A stretch of 6,305 bases of DNA from Thermococcus sp. (GTDB lineage Archaea; Methanobacteriota_B; Thermococci; Thermococcales; Thermococcaceae), in assembly GCA_027001105.1 (NCBI GenBank), contig JALTMZ010000070.1:1-6305 (forward strand), given 5' to 3'. Under the pieces are notes generated by a model. That model had not been told where the DNA came from and searched no databases. It was given only the letters and a program-made list of their open reading frames with translations. The position numbers and the translations under genes are program-made. Position 1 is the stretch's first letter; every line of letters starts with the position of its first letter. Shown piece by piece: positions 1-5,285 of the stretch.

Positions 1-656
1 AAGGGGATCCCAATTAGAGAGGCTAAAATCAACAGCGCGCTCCCTCCAAACAGCCCTTTTAGTGAAGTCACTAAAAGCAGATTTCTCTTAACGCTTAACA
101 GCTTGCTCAAATTGTTGTCCACCGCCCATGAAAGGCCCGCTAAGATTATCAGGATATTCCCAAGGATGCCTCTGCTCAGCTCTACCTCCCTGAAGTTCTC
201 CGTTGAGATCACAGCAGTTCCAATTAAGATTAAGAGAATTCCGGTAATGCTTCTTCTTGAGGCTTTTTCTTTAAAGACCAAAAGGGCCATTAAAACGGTG
301 AACAGCATCTCGGTGTTGAGCAGGAGGGACGCATTGACGGCTGTTGTCTTATTTAAGCCAAACATGAACGAAAGAGGTGCCAAAAAGGAGCCAAAGAGCA
401 CTATAAAAGTCAATAGCAAGAGGTCTCGCCCTGAGAAATATTCCTGAGTTTTAACCTTAAATTCAAGCCTTTCAAGGATTTTGTCTTTGAGCGGCGTAAA
501 GCGGAGGAGCATTAAAACTATCCCCGCCGTTAGATAAATGCTTCCCGCTATTATCATCGGATGAACATTTCTAAGGGCGATTTTATTCAGCGTTGAGCTC
601 ATTCCAAAGAGCAGAGCCGCTGAGAGAGCACTTACATAGCCGTAGTGGTGGGTCAT
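1..656 (-). CDS. EamA/DMT-superfamily transporter, C-terminus beyond left edge (partial)
   Basis: The minus strand is open from an ATG at 656 to the window edge, giving 218 residues of a polytopic membrane protein. Full-length DMT permeases are usually near 280-300 residues, so roughly the last quarter is missing. Hydrophobic segments lie at about residues 7-25, 35-52, 79-99, 103-127, 136-152 and 163-180, with another at about 198-216. The stretch at residues 101-131 (LNKTTAVNAS, then LLLNTEMLFT, ending in FKEK) is the typical end of the first EamA repeat, and a second repeat begins near residue 165. The family exports or imports small metabolites across the cytoplasmic membrane; the substrate cannot be told from sequence. 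There is no good Shine-Dalgarno site before the ATG. The upstream frame holds no other usual start before a TGA near 694, and a TATA box sits 30 nt upstream, so the mRNA is probably leaderless. It is oriented like the merA-like gene but separated by a T-tract and its own promoter. Confidence 0.88.
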   Translation of the reverse strand, partial: MTHHYGYVSALSAALLFGMSSTLNKIALRNVHPMIIAGSIYLTAGIVLMLLRFTPLKDKILERLEFKVKTQEYFSGRDLLLLTFIVLFGSFLAPLSFMFGLNKTTAVNASLLLNTEMLFTVLMALLVFKEKASRRSITGILLILIGTAVISTENFREVELSRGILGNILIILAGLSWAVDNNLSKLLSVKRNLLLVTSLKGLFGGSALLILASLIGIP

Positions 657-678
657 GATGAAGAATACAAAAGGGGAG

Positions 679-686
679 ATTATAAA
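679..686 (-). promoter_or_regulatory. TATA box of the EamA transporter gene
   Basis: The minus strand reads TTTATAAT here, a good archaeal TATA box, preceded by the purine-rich GAAATACG as a possible BRE. It lies about 27 nt (centre) before the ATG at 656, so transcription should start at or next to the start codon. This fits the absence of a Shine-Dalgarno site. Confidence 0.55.
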
Positions 687-738
687 CGTATTTCACACAA
701 AAAATAGAGGGATAATACAAAGTTGCATTCTTTTGAGC

Positions 739-751
739 AAAGTGACACTTT
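739..751. repeat. 13-bp inverted repeat AAAGTG-a-CACTTT
   Basis: Perfect 6-bp arms around one base lie in the 138-bp gap between the merA-like gene and the EamA gene, about 55-70 bp upstream of the EamA TATA box. It could be an operator or activator site for the transporter. No regulator is recognised and chance is possible. Confidence 0.3.
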
Positions 752-784
752 CTGACCATCCCTTCCTAAAAGGCAAGAGTTGTT

Positions 785-794
785 AAAAGAAAAA
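785..794 (-). terminator. T-tract terminator after the merA-like gene
   Basis: The minus strand reads TTTTTCTTTT directly after the TAA stop at 795-797. Thermococcales terminate intrinsically on such U-tracts without needing a hairpin. It marks the end of the metal cassette transcript. Confidence 0.6.
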
Positions 795-2195
795 TTAAAG
801 GGCACAGCACGGCATTTTTGAGATGTCCCCTTTGAAGGAGAGCGCCACCAGCTTTATCGCCTCGCTCATCGTCGGGAAGACGTGTAAAGTGTCGAGAACA
901 TCATCCACCGTCATTCCATTTCTTATTATCATCACAGCCTCGTGGATTATTTCGGTGGCGTTGTGTGCGAGGATGTGGACTCCGAGAATTTCTTTTGTCT
1001 CCGCATTGATGACCATCTTTATTAAGCCCCTCTCCTCGCCGGTTATTAGAGCTTTTGGGACGTTTGAGAACTCCACTGTACTGCACAGACATTTTGTAAG
1101 CTTTTGTGCTTCCCCATCAGTTAGGCCAACGCTTGCGAGCTGTGGATCCGTGAAGACAACTCTCGGCACTACTCTGTAATCCATCTCAACACTTTTGTTC
1201 TCCAAAGCATTCGTTGTAGCGATAAAGCCCTCCTTAGCGGCGACCGTCTCTAGCATTGGTTCACCTATTACATCTCCAGCTGCATAGATGTTTTCACTGG
1301 CCTTTAGGGTTTTATCCACGATCACAAAACCCTTCCCGTCGGTTTTAACGTCCGTGTTTTCAAGGCCAAGATCAGAGGTGTTGGGCTCCCTCCCGGTTGC
1401 GAAGAAAACGTACTCCCCTTCAAACGTCTTTTCCTTTCCCATTACTTCAGCATGAACCCTGACACCATCTTCCGTCCTCTCAAAGCGTTTTATCCTCACG
1501 GAGGTGTTTACATCAATGCCCTCCTCCCTTAAGATGTCCTCAAGTTCTATTGCGAGTTCGGGTTCAGCCTGGGGCATGATCCTAACGCTTCTCTGCAGAA
1601 GAGTTACCTTACTTCCGGCCCTCGCAAAGATCTGGGCAAATTCCAGAGCCTGGGTCCTCCCGCCGATGACCAGGACGGAATCCGGAAGCTCCTTAAGCTC
1701 AAGGGCTTCAACATGGGTCAGAACTCTGTCTTTTATGTCCTCAATCCCTTTTATAGGCAGAACCCTCGCCCTTGCCCCCGTTGCGATGAGGGCTTTTTTA
1801 AACTTGACCTCCTCGCCGTTTACCACGGCCTCACAGTTTGACTTGAACCTCGCGGAACCGCTGACATAGTCAACATTATCAAGACTCTCCAAGACTTTCT
1901 CATACTTTTCCCGTCTTAGCTTTCTCACGAGTTCGTCCTTCCCCTCCAGCAGTTTTCCAAAATCGAACTCCTCAACGCTGAAGCTTAAGCCGGAGTAGTG
2001 GTTTACCAGCGCCCTTTTCTTAAGTTCTAGGGCAGTTAGGACGTACTTCGTCGGAACACACCCAACGTTTACACACGTTCCCCCAATGGGGCCCCGATTA
2101 ACCATGAGCGTCTTTACACCGAGTTCATTCGCTTTTAAAGCTGCAGCGAAGCCAGCCGCTCCACCCCCAACAATAAGAAAATCGTACTCATTCAT
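795..2195 (-). CDS. merA: MerA-like flavoprotein disulfide reductase (probable mercury(II) reductase)
   Basis: Class I pyridine nucleotide-disulfide oxidoreductase of 466 residues. Visible elements in order: FAD-binding IVGGGAAG (8-15); redox-active GTCVNVGCVPTK with Cys41 and Cys46; NAD(P)-binding VIGGRTQALE (176-185); second FAD motif AAGD (305-308); dimerisation domain from about 345; and a C-terminal MPCCAL with Cys463-Cys464. The terminal Cys pair and the GTCVNVGCVP form are hallmarks of MerA, which reduces Hg(II) to volatile Hg(0) with NADPH in the cytoplasm. Unlike many MerA proteins it has no fused N-terminal HMA domain; a separate HMA gene is upstream in the same cassette. By remembered alignment to Tn501/RC607 MerA, the two substrate-relay tyrosines are Val158 and Phe440, and the Lpd/GR catalytic His position is also that Phe. 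An extra Cys369-x-Cys371 is present. Start: AAGGTGG at 2202-2208 lies 6 nt before this ATG; an in-frame ATG at 2201 would leave no spacing. Another soft-metal or thiol substrate remains possible. Confidence 0.8.
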   Translation of the reverse strand: MNEYDFLIVGGGAAGFAAALKANELGVKTLMVNRGPIGGTCVNVGCVPTKYVLTALELKKRALVNHYSGLSFSVEEFDFGKLLEGKDELVRKLRREKYEKVLESLDNVDYVSGSARFKSNCEAVVNGEEVKFKKALIATGARARVLPIKGIEDIKDRVLTHVEALELKELPDSVLVIGGRTQALEFAQIFARAGSKVTLLQRSVRIMPQAEPELAIELEDILREEGIDVNTSVRIKRFERTEDGVRVHAEVMGKEKTFEGEYVFFATGREPNTSDLGLENTDVKTDGKGFVIVDKTLKASENIYAAGDVIGEPMLETVAAKEGFIATTNALENKSVEMDYRVVPRVVFTDPQLASVGLTDGEAQKLTKCLCSTVEFSNVPKALITGEERGLIKMVINAETKEILGVHILAHNATEIIHEAVMIIRNGMTVDDVLDTLHVFPTMSEAIKLVALSFKGDISKMPCCAL

Positions 2196-2211
2196 TTGCA
2201 TCCACCTTCCT

Positions 2212-2237
2212 TAAAAGAGAGAAAAGAAAAAGAAAGT
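2212..2237 (-). terminator. T/C-rich tract between the YHS gene and merA-like gene (possible weak terminator)
   Basis: Directly after the YHS stop the minus strand has three T-runs broken by C (CTTTCTTTTTCTTTT, then CTCTCTTTT). In archaea this can terminate a fraction of transcripts, which would give more of the two small metal-binding proteins than of the reductase. The genes are only 42 bp apart and are probably still one operon. Confidence 0.35.
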
Positions 2238-2444
2238 TCAGTGGCAGCACCCGTGCCTCTTGTGTTCGTGCTCGTGAGAATGCATGGTATGTTGCATGTG
2301 CTCCTTCTTGATATACTTTTCCGGGTTTGCCTCGAACTGGGCCTTGCAGTGCGGGGAGCAGAAGTAATAGACCTTCCCCTCATATTCTACCTTAAATTCT
2401 GTCTCTTCACCAACTTCCATCCCACAAACTGGATCTATGGGCAT
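2238..2444 (-). CDS. YHS-domain metal-binding protein with His/Met/Cys-rich tail
   Basis: A small protein of 68 residues. Residues 1-45 form a complete YHS domain: DPVCGMEV (4-11) and YYFCSPHCKAQFEANPEKY (26-44), with Cys7, Cys29 and Cys33 as probable ligands. YHS and the related TRASH domain occur in copper and mercury handling proteins; the Sulfolobus mercury operon carries a TRASH protein (MerH) thought to deliver metal. The last 20 residues are unusual: eight His, two Met and a Cys66-Cys67 pair (from HMQHTMHSHEHEH to HGCCH), a second soft-metal site appended to the fold. No signal peptide or membrane segment, so it is cytoplasmic. The start ATG directly follows the TGA of the HMA gene, and its strong Shine-Dalgarno (GGAGGTGG) lies inside the end of that gene, so the two are translationally coupled. 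The role as a metallochaperone or store for the MerA-like enzyme is inferred. Confidence 0.85.
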   Translation of the reverse strand: MPIDPVCGMEVGEETEFKVEYEGKVYYFCSPHCKAQFEANPEKYIKKEHMQHTMHSHEHEHKRHGCCH

Positions 2445-2651
2445 TCAAGCCACCTCCGCTTCGTAACCAAACTTTGCAACGGCATTAATCAAATCCTCAA
2501 CCTTGAGCTTTGACTCGTCATATTCAACGACAGCCCTCTTCTCCTCAAGGCTGACCTCAGCTTTAGCCCCAATTTTTTCCAAAGCCCTCTTAATTGTCAT
2601 TGCACAGTGCCCGCAGCTCATGTTCTTGATCTTTAAAACAACCTTCGCCAT
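2445..2651 (-). CDS. HMA-domain metallochaperone (free-standing NmerA/MerP/CopZ-like)
   Basis: A 68-residue single heavy-metal-associated domain with ferredoxin-like spacing. The metal motif is NMSCGHC with Cys13 and Cys16, followed by helix AMTIKRALEKI, strand AEVSLEEKRAVVEYD and the closing GYEAEV. Such domains bind Hg(II), Cu(I) or other soft metals through the two cysteines and hand them to a partner. The MSCGHC form is common in copper chaperones, but MerP and NmerA are of the same fold, and here it is the first gene of a cassette ending in a MerA-like enzyme that lacks its own HMA domain. A detached NmerA is therefore the preferred reading. There is no signal peptide, unlike periplasmic MerP. 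Start: GGTGAT at 2655-2660 precedes this ATG with 3-4 nt; in-frame GTG (2660) and ATG (2657) are part of the Shine-Dalgarno itself. A promoter is expected in the preceding 94 bp; a TAATAAATTT near 2711-2720 is the best but weak TATA candidate. Confidence 0.85.
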   Translation of the reverse strand: MAKVVLKIKNMSCGHCAMTIKRALEKIGAKAEVSLEEKRAVVEYDESKLKVEDLINAVAKFGYEAEVA

Positions 2652-2661
2652 TTGCATCACC

Positions 2662-2671
2662 AGTTTAAACT
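2662..2671. repeat. 10-bp palindrome AGTTTAAACT in the leader of the metal cassette
   Basis: A perfect palindrome lies immediately upstream of the Shine-Dalgarno of the HMA gene. It sits where a repressor would block initiation of the cassette. It is AT-rich and short, so it may be chance. Confidence 0.25.
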
Positions 2672-2721
2672 AAGTATGAAAGCTTATTGCCCTTATCTTT
2701 TTCAAAATGGAAATTTATTAC

Positions 2722-2745
2722 AGCAAAAATTTTAAAAATTGAAAA
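2722..2745 (-). terminator. T-rich terminator after the DUF302 gene
   Basis: The minus strand after the TAA stop reads TTTTCAATTTTTAAAATTTTTGC, three T-runs in 24 nt. It separates the DUF302 transcript from the HMA-YHS-MerA cassette, although readthrough over the 94-bp gap is possible. Confidence 0.5.
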
Positions 2746-3123
2746 TTAGAGGGAGTCAATTATTTTTTTGAGCTTTTCCTCCATAGGTTTCATGAGCTCA
2801 ACAACTTTTTCCCCTGCGATTTTCCAAGCAACGCTCGGAAGTCCAATGCCAATGTAAACTCCATCCTCCCTAACATAGCCAAATGCAGTACAGGGCATTA
2901 GCGCTCCAATATTGGGATCAAGCTTGACGAGTTCCGCAACTACTTCACGGTCACATATGAAGAGCACATGGTAATCCGCTATAATCCCGTCTTCTCTTTC
3001 CACTATGCTTACCGGGATTCTCTCTCCCACTATAAGGAAACCCTCTTCTTCGATTTTCCTTTTAAGCTCTTCCCAAAGCTCATCCAAATCTCTTTCGAAT
3101 CTTCTAACGTAGTAAAACTTCAT
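2746..3123 (-). CDS. DUF302 family protein
   Basis: A 125-residue soluble protein matching the DUF302 (TT1751-like) fold. It has an N-terminal helix with a charged Trp/Leu pattern (DLDELWEELKRKIEEEGF), then a strand with IPVSIVEREDG, then HVLFICDREVVAELVKLDPN (52-71) and the family signature NIGALMPCTAFGYVREDG (71-88). Cys57 and Cys78 correspond to the family's usual C/PC positions. The biochemical function of DUF302 is not established; family members often lie near sulfur, metal or redox genes, as here. Start: the Shine-Dalgarno GGTGAT overlaps the TAG stop of the preceding CoA-binding gene and precedes this ATG by 4 nt. In-frame GTG (3132) and ATG (3129) are within or next to that site and are less likely. 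The coupling indicates a two-gene operon with the CoA-binding protein. Confidence 0.82.
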   Translation of the reverse strand: MKFYYVRRFERDLDELWEELKRKIEEEGFLIVGERIPVSIVEREDGIIADYHVLFICDREVVAELVKLDPNIGALMPCTAFGYVREDGVYIGIGLPSVAWKIAGEKVVELMKPMEEKLKKIIDSL

Positions 3124-3132
3124 GGACATCAC

Positions 3133-3498
3133 CTATGTCTCCACCATTATGCATCTGTAAAAGCTATAATCTACATTGTGACTCTCCAAAAATTCTCTGA
3201 TTTCCTCGCTCTCAGCGCCTGGCTGGAACCACAGCTTTTTGAAGCCAGTCTCAACGGCTCTCTTTACAGCCTGAAGACATGCCTCTGGAGGAATCACAAA
3301 AACTATTACATTAACATCCTTGGGGAGCTCCTCGACACTTTTATAGCACCTAATTCCCTCTATCTCGTCATAGTTTGGATTTACCGGCAGCACTTTAAAA
3401 CCTTTCTTTAAAAGATCTTTGAGTATTATATTCCCGTATTTAGCTGGATTTTTTGATGCTCCAACCAAGGCTATCTTCTCAAATTCCTCAACTTTCAC
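3133..3498 (-). CDS. CoA-binding (YccU/COG1832-type) Rossmann protein
   Basis: A 121-residue stand-alone CoA_binding_2 domain. The nucleotide-binding loop VGASKNPAKYGN is at residues 12-23, followed by VLPVNPNYDEIEGIRCYKSVEELP (36-59), VIVFVIPPE (64-72), the LWFQPGAESEE segment (89-99) and a closing CIMVE. These are the conserved blocks of the family, and the length equals the usual full length. It probably binds coenzyme A or a related nucleotide in the cytoplasm; no enzymatic role is established for the single-domain form. Translation starts at GTG (3496-3498), supported by GGTGA at 4-5 nt distance. The gene follows FTR1 by 79 bp after a T-rich tract, so it probably has its own promoter; I do not see a convincing TATA box. 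It is coupled to the following DUF302 gene. Confidence 0.85.
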   Translation of the reverse strand: MKVEEFEKIALVGASKNPAKYGNIILKDLLKKGFKVLPVNPNYDEIEGIRCYKSVEELPKDVNVIVFVIPPEACLQAVKRAVETGFKKLWFQPGAESEEIREFLESHNVDYSFYRCIMVET

Positions 3499-3556
3499 TT
3501 AACTCACCAAGTTTGAATATTTCTTCATCCTTATTTGTCTTTTGGCATTACCGTTT

Positions 3557-3577
3557 TTGATAAATAAAATAAAGAAT
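3557..3577 (-). terminator. T-rich terminator after the FTR1 gene
   Basis: The minus strand after the TGA stop reads ATTCTTTATTTTATTTATC, a U-rich stretch without hairpin. It may also contain the distal promoter of the CoA-binding gene (TTTATTTATC), so the assignment is tentative. Confidence 0.4.
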
Positions 3578-4432
3578 TCACCCCACTGTTTTGGTTCTTT
3601 CCCTTTTGGCATTTAATTTAGGCTCTTTACCATAAGCTCTAAGGACAAGATAAAGTCCGAACATGAGATAACCAAATTGAACAATAATCCTTCCCCATTC
3701 CATTTTTGTAGAGTAGCCAAAAAGCACTGCGAATACTGAACCTATTGCACCTTTGTGGGACCATATGCTATCGCTTGGAATTCCTAAGTCATATGCCTTC
3801 TCCCCAAGAAAGCCAAGATTAAATCCTTCCTCCTGCCCCCATTCAATGAGCTCATGGGTTCCATAACCCGCTAAGCCCGCTGCCACAAAGACCAATAAAA
3901 TTGAAGTGTAGTAAAAGAAAGTTCTTAGATTTATCTTCATACCGACCCCATATATAAGATAAGCCAACACTAAAGCGCCAATGAGACCTGTTACGAGGCC
4001 GGCTAAAGTACCGCTTAAATCCTGAGTAGCAAAAGGGGTCAAGAACAACACCGTTTCGAGCCCTTCCCTAAAGACCACTATAAAAGTAAAACCGATTAAC
4101 GCAAGGGGACTAATTGCCTTACTTACCTTGCTTTCTATCTCAGCTTTAATGTTCTTTCCTTTGGTGGCCATCCAGTATATCATACTCGTAAGGACCACCA
4201 CCGCTATATACGACGCAACACCCTCGAAGAGCTCCTTCTCTTCAAAACCTCCATAAAACTTGAGAATCATTACACCCAACATAGTACTCACTAAAAGGGA
4301 AAGTCCAACACCAGTCCAGACATCTTTGATTTGATTATTTCTGTTGGTTCTTTTTAAGTATGCGATTATCACAGCCACTATTATTGCTGCTTCAAGTGCC
4401 TCTCTGAACGTTATAAGGAACTGTCCGATCAT
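3578..4432 (-). CDS. FTR1-family high-affinity iron permease
   Basis: A 284-residue polytopic membrane protein with about seven transmembrane segments. Both iron-ligand motifs of the family are intact: REALE at residues 10-14 in the first helix and REGLE at 122-126 in the fourth. Acidic EFEE/ELFE-type residues near 63-70 and ELIEWGQEEG (194-203) add candidate ligands. FTR1 proteins move iron across the cytoplasmic membrane; in yeast with a multicopper oxidase, in bacteria as EfeU with EfeO/EfeB. No EfeO, EfeB or oxidase gene is in the window, so the partner is unknown or the protein acts alone. Start: GAGGTG at 4440-4445 is 7 nt before the ATG. A DtxR-like inverted repeat lies between the TATA box and the start, pointing to iron-dependent repression. 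The gene is visibly more AT-rich than ahpC beyond it. Confidence 0.92.
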   Translation of the reverse strand: MIGQFLITFREALEAAIIVAVIIAYLKRTNRNNQIKDVWTGVGLSLLVSTMLGVMILKFYGGFEEKELFEGVASYIAVVVLTSMIYWMATKGKNIKAEIESKVSKAISPLALIGFTFIVVFREGLETVLFLTPFATQDLSGTLAGLVTGLIGALVLAYLIYGVGMKINLRTFFYYTSILLVFVAAGLAGYGTHELIEWGQEEGFNLGFLGEKAYDLGIPSDSIWSHKGAIGSVFAVLFGYSTKMEWGRIIVQFGYLMFGLYLVLRAYGKEPKLNAKRERTKTVG

Positions 4433-4453
4433 CTTTATACACCTCGTAAATTC

Positions 4454-4467
4454 TTAGGTCAACCTAA
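4454..4467. promoter_or_regulatory. DtxR/IdeR-like iron box at the FTR1 promoter
   Basis: The sequence TTAGGT-CA-ACCTAA is an inverted repeat with perfect 6-bp arms and a 2-bp spacer. It resembles the core of the DtxR/IdeR operator (TTAGGTTAGCCTAA type) bound by Fe(II)-loaded repressors; Thermococcales encode a DtxR homologue (MDR1). It covers the expected transcription start about 25 nt after the TATA box, where it would block RNA polymerase. Gene context with an iron permease supports the reading. Confidence 0.7.
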
Positions 4468-4482
4468 TCTAATTTTGCTTGC

Positions 4483-4490
4483 TTATAATG
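4483..4490 (-). promoter_or_regulatory. TATA box of the FTR1 gene
   Basis: The minus strand reads CATTATAA here, preceded by the A-rich AAGATAAA as a possible BRE. The predicted start near 4460 gives a leader of about 28 nt with the Shine-Dalgarno site, and lies inside the iron box. Confidence 0.5.
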
Positions 4491-4505
4491 TTTATCTTTA
4501 CCAAA

Positions 4506-4517
4506 TCGAAATTTCGA
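4506..4517. repeat. 12-bp perfect palindrome TCGAAATTTCGA
   Basis: It lies about 20 bp upstream of the FTR1 TATA box. The related TTTCGAAA occurs again at 4563-4570. Possible upstream operator or activator site for FTR1; no regulator is recognised. Confidence 0.4.
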
Positions 4518-4540
4518 ATCGTTAGTTAAAAACGCTGGTA

Positions 4541-4552
4541 TGATGTACATCA
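4541..4552. repeat. 12-bp perfect palindrome TGATGTACATCA
   Basis: A second perfect 12-bp palindrome 24 bp from the first, in the same intergenic gap. It has the form of a dimeric-regulator site, upstream of FTR1 and downstream of ahpC. Confidence 0.4.
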
Positions 4553-4629
4553 AAATATCAATTTTCGAAATTTAGAGATAAGATTTCAAACCATTATCTT
4601 CCATAATTTAAAGTCAATACCCATTCCCG

Positions 4630-4643
4630 GATATGCACATATC
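4630..4643. repeat. 14-bp inverted repeat GATATG-ca-CATATC
   Basis: Six-bp arms with a 2-bp spacer, downstream of the ahpC stop. It is too short and AT-rich for a stable terminator hairpin at high temperature, so a protein site or chance is more likely. Confidence 0.3.
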
Positions 4644-4674
4644 TGTTACTTACCATTTCAAGAGAAAGCCTTGC

Positions 4675-4696
4675 AAAAATTTACAAAATGGAAAAT
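4675..4696 (-). terminator. T-run terminator after ahpC
   Basis: After the ahpC stop the minus strand has ATTTTCCATTTTG and then AAATTTTTGC, with the longest T-run about 25 nt past the stop. Consistent with hairpin-free archaeal termination. Confidence 0.45.
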
Positions 4697-4704
4697 GACA
4701 GAGC

Positions 4705-5274
4705 TCAAATTTTTCCCACTAAGTCCAAGCTCACTTTGAGAGTTTCTTTTCCGGGTTCCCAGCTGGCCGGGCAGACCTGACCGGGGTGTTCTCTTACATA
4801 CTTGGAAGCCCTGAGCCTTCTGAGAATCTCCTTCGCGCTCCTTCCTATGCTGAGGTCGTGCATCTCCATGTGGACGACCTTTCCGTCGGGGTCTATTATG
4901 AAGGTGGCCCTCCATGAAACGCCCTCGTCCTCGATGTAGGTTCCGAAGAGCCGGCTTATTTTCCCCGCCGGATCGGCGAGCATGGGGTATCTTATCTTCT
5001 TTATTGCGGGAGAAGTGTCGTGCCAGGCCTTGTGGACGTAGGCGGTATCGGTCGAAACGCTGAGGATTTCAGCCCCTTCCTTCTTGAACTCCTCGTAATA
5101 GTCGGCCAGCTCCTCAAGCTCCGTCGGGCAGACGAAGGTGAAGTCAGCCGGGTAGAAGGCAATAACAACCCACTTGCCCCTGTAGTCCGAAAGCTTGACC
5201 TTTCCGATGTCGTCCTTCTCGGGGAGGTACGCATCGGCCTCGAAGTCCGGAACGATTTCTCCAACCTTCACCAT
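4705..5274 (-). CDS. ahpC: AhpC-type typical 2-Cys peroxiredoxin
   Basis: A 189-residue cytoplasmic peroxidase. The peroxidatic centre is FYPADFTFVCPTE with Cys49, Thr46 and the conserved Pro42; the catalytic Arg is in WRATFIIDPDG (Arg122). The resolving Cys168 lies in GQVCPASWEPG. The protein ends in SLDLVGKI, the same ending as bacterial AhpC, and length matches that family (about 187), not the longer archaeal 1-Cys/Prx6-like enzymes (about 215). It reduces H2O2 and organic hydroperoxides, with electrons from an AhpF, thioredoxin or protein disulfide oxidoreductase partner not seen here. Start: GAGGTGA at 5280-5286 precedes this ATG by 5 nt, so the in-frame GTG at 5283 inside that site is rejected. 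The promoter carries several inverted repeats. The gene is visibly more GC-rich than FTR1, and its bacterial-type ending makes past transfer plausible but unproven. Confidence 0.93.
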   Translation of the reverse strand: MVKVGEIVPDFEADAYLPEKDDIGKVKLSDYRGKWVVIAFYPADFTFVCPTELEELADYYEEFKKEGAEILSVSTDTAYVHKAWHDTSPAIKKIRYPMLADPAGKISRLFGTYIEDEGVSWRATFIIDPDGKVVHMEMHDLSIGRSAKEILRRLRASKYVREHPGQVCPASWEPGKETLKVSLDLVGKI

Positions 5275-5285
5275 GGAATTCACCT

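Noticed and set aside
103..447. Plus-strand open frame of 114 codons
   Set aside because: Antisense to the EamA transporter, whose minus-strand translation is a clear membrane protein; no family resemblance and no ribosome site.
823..1179. Plus-strand open frame of 118 codons, and another at 1504-1869
   Set aside because: Both are antisense to the merA-like gene and show Ser/Thr-rich shadow composition without recognisable motifs.
2192..2513. Plus- and minus-strand open frames across the YHS/HMA region
   Set aside because: They overlap the YHS and HMA genes in other frames; those genes have metal-binding motifs and good ribosome sites.
2700..2712. Similarity of CAAAATGGAAA at 2703-2713 and 4684-4694
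   Set aside because: Both lie in AT-rich terminator regions after genes; short A/T-rich matches are expected there.
2968..3411. Plus-strand open frame of 147 codons
   Set aside because: It spans the junction of the DUF302 and CoA-binding genes on the opposite strand, both conserved families; no start signal.
3539..3613. 11-bp direct repeat CTTTTGGCATT at 3539-3549 and 3603-3613
   Set aside because: One copy is in the FTR1 coding end and one in the gap; single pair, no flanking structure, probably chance.
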